The notes under the pieces are model-generated. The model was not told the origin of the DNA, made no database searches, and was given only the letters and a program-made list of their open reading frames with translations. 64,000 nt of DNA from DASQZT01 sp963728965 (lineage in GTDB: Bacteria; Acidobacteriota; Terriglobia; Bryobacterales; Bryobacteraceae), in the NCBI GenBank assembly GCA_963728965.1, contig CAVSMH010000001.1, positions 186,001-250,000 of the forward strand. The letters are read 5' to 3'. A program made the translations under genes and the position numbers. Every line of letters begins with the position of its first letter. Within the stretch, counting starts at the first letter, position 1. Shown piece by piece: positions 60,137-64,000 of this stretch.

Positions 60137-62153
60137 AGGCCACCCCGAACGGCTGACGTACGCAGCCTTCCCGAAAGCTCACAGCTGTTCAAGGCGGAGT
60201 GCGAAGAACACCTGGAGCGAATGGGAAGGAGACGCACTTGCCTTGGAGGAACACCCCGAAGTCAGGGACAACCTCGATTCCCTTTTTAGGGGCGTTCACA
60301 GCATCAAAGGCAATGCTGGTCTGCTGTTGGGACACGTCACTGGCGCCGCCCTGACAGATAGTCATCCACTGCAGCTGCTGGTTCGCGTGGCCCACGGCCT
60401 GGAGTCCCTTCTCGATCCGTTCCGTGGAGCGAGCGCCGGTCTGGTGTCGGAACAGACGACCCAAACCGCGCTGGAGGCCTGCGACGCGATCCGCAGTCTG
60501 TTGGGGAACCTCACGCACAATGGCGCTGGCGGACCGGTCTCGCCCGAATTGCTCGGGCGTTTGGGCGTGCGGAGTTACACCGCCCCGAGCACCCGGCCCG
60601 TCGATGGGAGGGAAGCCGCGTTTCGGAATACGGCGTCACAGTGCGTCGAGATGATTGATGGCTGTCTCCAGCGCTTGGAAAGTGACGACGAGTCCACGGG
60701 GCCCGTCCTCGAAACCTACCTGCGAGGTCTCAAGAACCTGGCAGCGGCTGCCAAGTACCAGAATTGCGCGGAACTGGAAGAACCGCTGGCGCAACAACTC
60801 CGGATCCTGGATGCCGCGATGAGGACCGGCGACGCCTTGGGCAGCGCAGACCGCTCGACCCTTGGTGGTGCGTTTCATGCGGTTCGCGCGATTCTGGACC
60901 GCGTAACGCCGGACGGGGAGACCAGGCCCGTTGCGGAGCCCGCCGACGCTGCCCAACCGGCGGCGAAAGCTCCGGCGGACCGACCCGACGCTGGGGTGTC
61001 ACCCACGACAATTCGAATCGATCAGAACAGGTTGGACCGCCTGATGAGGGTAGTCGGCGAACTGCTGGTTGCCCGCGGCGCATTCCCGCTGCTGGTTCAG
61101 AAACTGAACGGCGGAGACGGCACGGGAGTGATGAAGGACCTGAAAGAGACTGGTTCCAACATCTCCCGCATGCCGACGAACTCCAGACCAGCGTCATGTC
61201 GATCCGGATGCTGCCGGTCAAGACCGTTTTCCAGAGATTCCCACGCCTGGTGCGAGACCTCGCGCGGTCCCTCGGAAAGGAAGTGCGGCTGGTCATAGAA
61301 GGCGAGGGCATCGAGTTGGACAAGACCATCCTCGAACAAATCGGCGATCCGTTGGTTCACGTGATTCGCAACGCCGTGGATCATGGCATTGAGACGCCTC
61401 AGGAACGCCTGGCAAAAGGCAAAGACGCGTCCGGACAACTAGAGCTGCGAGCGATTCATGAGGCGGGCGGCGTGTCGATTGAGGTCACAGAAGACGGGCG
61501 TGGCATCGACCCCGACGCGCTCAAGCGGAAAGCGGTCGAAAAAGGCCTGCTAACGCCGGAAGCCGCGGCCGGGATGAGCGAGGAGGCGGCTTTTCAGTTA
61601 GTGTTCCTGCCAGGGTTGACGACTGCCGCCAAGGTCACCGACGTTTCCGGTAGGGGAGTCGGAATGGATGTAGTTCGCAGTAACGTTCGCAACCTGCACG
61701 GCACCATCGAGATTCGGTCGAAGCAGGGCCAAGGTACAACGTTCCGGATCAAGCTACCAACCAGTCTCATGATTTCAAAAAGCATTTTGCTGGAAGCGGG
61801 AACTCAGGAATACATTCTACCGCTGAGCAATATTCGGGACATGGTCAAGATGCCAGCCGAAGAGGCGCACGAATACCGTGGGCTCACCCTCGCTCAGGTC
61901 CGGGGAAACATCTACTCCATTTTCAGCCTTGCGGAAATGTTGGGCCTGGTACCCACAAAATCGGAGGAGCTTTCCGTCGCAATTGTCGAAGCAGGCACAG
62001 TGAAGTACGGTTTGGTGGTCGATAAGTTTCTCAGTGAAGTGGAGGTCCTGATCAAACCGCTAGCAGGCGGTCTGGAGCAATGCAAGGTGGACTTGTCCCG
62101 ATTTTTGAGACAAACAGTTAAGACACAAATTCCATTGAATGGAGAATTGTGTC

Positions 62154-62516
62154 ATGGGGCTGTCACGACGAACTTTCACGCGTGAGGAGAAATTGGCCGC
62201 CATCCGACGGCTGGAGACGGGGTCCTCGATTGCCGAGGTGGCGCGGGCATTTGAGGTGAACCCGAATGTCCTGCATCGCTGGCGCCGGGAATTCCGTGAA
62301 GGACCGGGCAATGCGTTTCCGGGCTTGGGAAAGCAGCGGTGGGATGATACCGAGCAGGCCAAGCTGGAGCGGAAAATCGGCCAGCAAACCCTGGAGATCG
62401 ATTTTTTAAAGCGCAGCTTGCAACGCATCGAGGAACAGCGGAGGTTGCAGGCATTGACTGGAAAGCCGCGATCTACGGGAACATCCAGGAGCAAGTCCGG
62501 AGGGAAACGAGCATGA
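62154..62516 (+). CDS. IS3-family OrfA (helix-turn-helix subunit)
   Basis: 120 residues from the ATG at 62154. FTREEKLAAIRRLETGSSIAEVARAFEVNPNVLHRWRREF is the InsE/OrfA helix-turn-helix; a leucine-rich coiled coil follows (LERKIGQQTLEIDFLKRSLQRIEEQ). It ends in ATGA overlapping orfB, which is in the -1 frame, so either coupling or frameshifting can produce the fusion transposase. Confidence 0.9.
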   Translation: MGLSRRTFTREEKLAAIRRLETGSSIAEVARAFEVNPNVLHRWRREFREGPGNAFPGLGKQRWDDTEQAKLERKIGQQTLEIDFLKRSLQRIEEQRRLQALTGKPRSTGTSRSKSGGKRA

Positions 62517-63361
62517 GCATCGCCGAGATGTGCGCGCTGGCCCATCTGAGCCGGGCCGGCTACTACCGGTTCCTGACCACGCCGGCCGCCGGGGATAAGG
62601 ACATCGATCTACGGGATGCCATCCAGCGGATCGCCTTGGAGTTTCCCGCCTATGGACGGCCACGCATGACCGAAGAACTGCACCGGCGCGGCTGGCAGGT
62701 CGGGCCGAACCGGGTGTACCGCCTGATGCGGGAGGACAATCTGCTGTGCCTGCGGCGACGGAAGTTCCTGGTGACCACGAACTCCAATCACAGTCGGCCG
62801 GTGTACCCGAACCTGGCGCGCGGGATGGCGTTGACCGACATCGATCAACTGTGGGTGGCGGACATCACCTACATTCGACTGGCAGCGGAGTTCGTGTATC
62901 TAGCTGTCATCTTGGATGCCTACTCGCGGCGGGTGATTGGCTGGGCGCTGGACCGAACGTTGGAGGACGAGCTTACCATCGCAGCGCTTCGCATGGCGCT
63001 TGAGCGGCGCATACCGGCGCCGGGTTTGGTGCATCATTCTGACCGCGGCGTGCAGTACGCCTCACAAGACTACACGGACCTGCTGAAGAGCCGGGACATC
63101 ACCATCAGCATGAGTCGCAAGGGAAATCCGTTCGACAATGCGGCCTGCGAATCGTTCATGAAGACCCTCAAATATGAGGAGGTGTATCGCCAGGAATACC
63201 GCGATCTGGCGGAGGCGCGGGCTTCCATAAAGCACTTCCTGGAACGGGTGTACAACCGCAAACGCCTCCATTCGGCGCTCGGCTACCGGCCGCCGGTGGA
63301 GTTTGAACAACAGTTGTTGGGCCAGGCAGCAACCACGAGCGCATGCCGCCGCGCCCTATGA
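62513..63361 (+). CDS. IS3-family OrfB (integrase-type transposase)
   Basis: 282 residues. An HTH_21 region (FPAYGRPRMTEELHRRGWQVGPNRVYRLMRE) precedes the rve integrase core with WVADITYIRL (Asp), VHHSDRGVQYAS (Asp) and NAACESFMKTLKYEEV (Glu), then YNRKRLHSALGYRPPVEFE. The catalytic DDE triad is complete and the gene appears intact. Confidence 0.94.
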   Translation: MSIAEMCALAHLSRAGYYRFLTTPAAGDKDIDLRDAIQRIALEFPAYGRPRMTEELHRRGWQVGPNRVYRLMREDNLLCLRRRKFLVTTNSNHSRPVYPNLARGMALTDIDQLWVADITYIRLAAEFVYLAVILDAYSRRVIGWALDRTLEDELTIAALRMALERRIPAPGLVHHSDRGVQYASQDYTDLLKSRDITISMSRKGNPFDNAACESFMKTLKYEEVYRQEYRDLAEARASIKHFLERVYNRKRLHSALGYRPPVEFEQQLLGQAATTSACRRAL

Positions 63362-63805
63362 CATCGACGCATCATATGAATGGCGGAAGCAAAGGCGCCC
63401 TATACAGGGAAACTCGACAAGCGACCGGCAGCTACGTGGTCCGGATTGTAATCGCCACAGCCGAGTTTGCGCCGATGCCTCCCCACTGGCCGGGCTACCC
63501 CGGCGGTCTCATTCTGACGGCCATCAGAATGCGTTTTTCAAGGCATGGCGGAATCTATCTGGTCCGATGTGGTATGAAAACCAAACCCCAGGCCGGGAGC
63601 CGTGCCGCCTCCCGTCGGTCGGCCCCGAACCCGGGTAGCAGAGCGTGTCGGGAGGACCGCGCTCCATCTCATCGTCCGCAGATGAGTTCCGGCCGGCTAT
63701 TCCTTGATCGGGGTGCTCGCCAGCAGAGCCCGTCTCCGCTTCACCGGCAGCTTCATCCTAAAACCGTTCCGGGATGGGGCACAATGAAATGGCAGCGAAC
63801 GGTCA
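63362..63805. other. Non-coding 3' segment of the IS3-family element
   Basis: 444 bases between orfB and the right terminal repeat, unusually long for an IS3 element. A long open frame on the plus strand has no ribosome site and no family similarity. It may be an inserted or decayed fragment carried within the element. No RNA gene or repeat was identified. Confidence 0.4.
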
Positions 63806-63934
63806 ACAGTGTCTTAACTATTTGTCTCAGCAAACGGGGCAATGCAAGGAGTTTCAAGGCGCCGCCATCATGGGAGACGGACGGGTAGTGCTTGTCTTGA
63901 ATGCACTGGAGTGCCACACCTTGGATCGAACCGC

Positions 63935-64000
63935 ATGCAGTTAGCCGAGCAACCCGAAGTCCAGCCTGGAGTTACGCCGTTCTGGGGGCGTCCCTCAGCC
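63935..64000 (+). CDS. Start of a gene overlapping the cheA end (partial)
   Basis: An ATG at 63935 inside the last codons of cheA opens MQLAEQPEVQPGVTPFWGRP and runs off the window after 22 codons. Overlapping starts are common in che operons, where cheW, cheR or cheB often follow cheA. The fragment is too short to identify. Confidence 0.4.
   Translation, partial: MQLAEQPEVQPGVTPFWGRPSA

Larger units (their letters stand above)
62088..63838 (+). mobile_element. IS3-family insertion in cheA
   Basis: Long imperfect terminal repeats: about 62094-62128 (TTGTCCCGATTTTTGAGACA, then AACAGTTAAGACAC) and the complement at about 63806-63842, with roughly five mismatches. Genes are orfA and orfB. An 11-base direct repeat GCAATGCAAGG lies at 62077-62087 and 63839-63849, longer than the 3-5 bases usual for IS3. 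Part of the right copy overlaps the terminal repeat, so the exact right end is uncertain; an alternative is a 3-base AGG duplication. Confidence 0.8.
60137..63944 (+). pseudogene. cheA: CheA chemotaxis kinase: truncated, two frameshifts, IS3 insertion
   Basis: Coding parts are 60137-62087 and 63850-63944. In order: LFKAECEEHLERM, one extra G near 60222, then EGDALALEEHPEV and the HPt domain LFRGVHSIKGNAGLLL (phospho-His). The dimerisation domain follows (RLDRLMRVVGELLVARG), then one lost G near 61172, the ATPase domain (VHVIRNAVDHGIETPQERLA, EDGRGIDPDALK, GRGVGMDVVR) and the CheW-like domain. The IS interrupts after LEQCK. Beyond it EFQGAAIMGDGRVVLVLNAL continues in register to a TAG at 63942. 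No start codon is seen before 60137, so the 5' end is also missing. Confidence 0.88.

Noticed and set aside
63343..63888. A 181-codon open frame after IS3 orfB with a segment VRIVIATAEFAP resembling glycogen synthase N-termini
   Set aside because: The resemblance covers about 12 residues only and no other glycogen synthase motif follows; it spans the IS end.
1..64000. CRISPR arrays, rRNA and tRNA genes
   Set aside because: None was recognised by eye on either strand; short direct repeats present are protein-coding (26640-26735) or the phased array at 52084. A dedicated tRNA scan was not possible.

Overview
The window is about 64 kb of GC-rich bacterial chromosome. No rRNA or tRNA gene is visible, so the assignment rests on gene content. 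Many secreted hypothetical proteins, a Hyb/NrfD redox operon with its own sigma-54 regulator, a DUF4097 lipoprotein, a YIP1-domain protein and a heavy load of mixed IS families together suggest an Acidobacteriota bacterium, probably Solibacter/Bryobacter-like. This is an inference and not a marker-gene result.

Positions 1-43853 are an ordinary chromosomal backbone, interrupted by one IS-like pair at 39643-41180. In order it holds: a copper chaperone and CopA ATPase; an S9-type protein that has lost its catalytic residues; a PLP aminotransferase; a minus-strand redox/signalling operon at 7475-13790 (membrane-anchored GcvH-like protein, HybA-like 4Fe-4S protein, NrfD/HybB-like protein, haem-motif histidine kinase, NtrC-type regulator, archaemetzincin) with a sigma-54-like promoter and two related palindromes upstream; a NarL/NarX-type pair; a phosphoglycerate-type HAD phosphatase followed by an OtsA-OtsB fusion; an MscS channel; an isomerase-fold protein and an M49-like peptidase; yebC-ruvC followed by a TlpA-like gene; a MacB-type permease cluster; a dihaem cytochrome c; and rplU-rpmA-obgE behind a recognisable promoter.

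Positions 43855-54652 are an island of nested and abutting mobile elements. An IS110/IS1111-like element with a primase-like passenger and a predicted structured RNA (43855-46139) lies 10 bp from a decayed DUF6788+transposase element (46150-48209). That element nearly touches a second DUF6788+transposase element (48212-54652). The second element is split at a CTAG site by a composite transposon (49712-53818) made of inverted IS1182-like copies around a truncated K+ channel gene, a phased repeat array, an excisionase-like gene and a broken SNF2 helicase.

Positions 54663-64000 are a decaying region. It contains a truncated stress protein, a MazG-like gene, an AbiEii toxin fragment joined to an istB fragment, a DruA-like DUF4338 gene with an in-frame TGA, an IS66 transposase lacking its central catalytic segment, a serine recombinase with a small partner, and a cheA gene with two frameshifts and an IS3 insertion whose exact C-terminus can be recovered on the far side.
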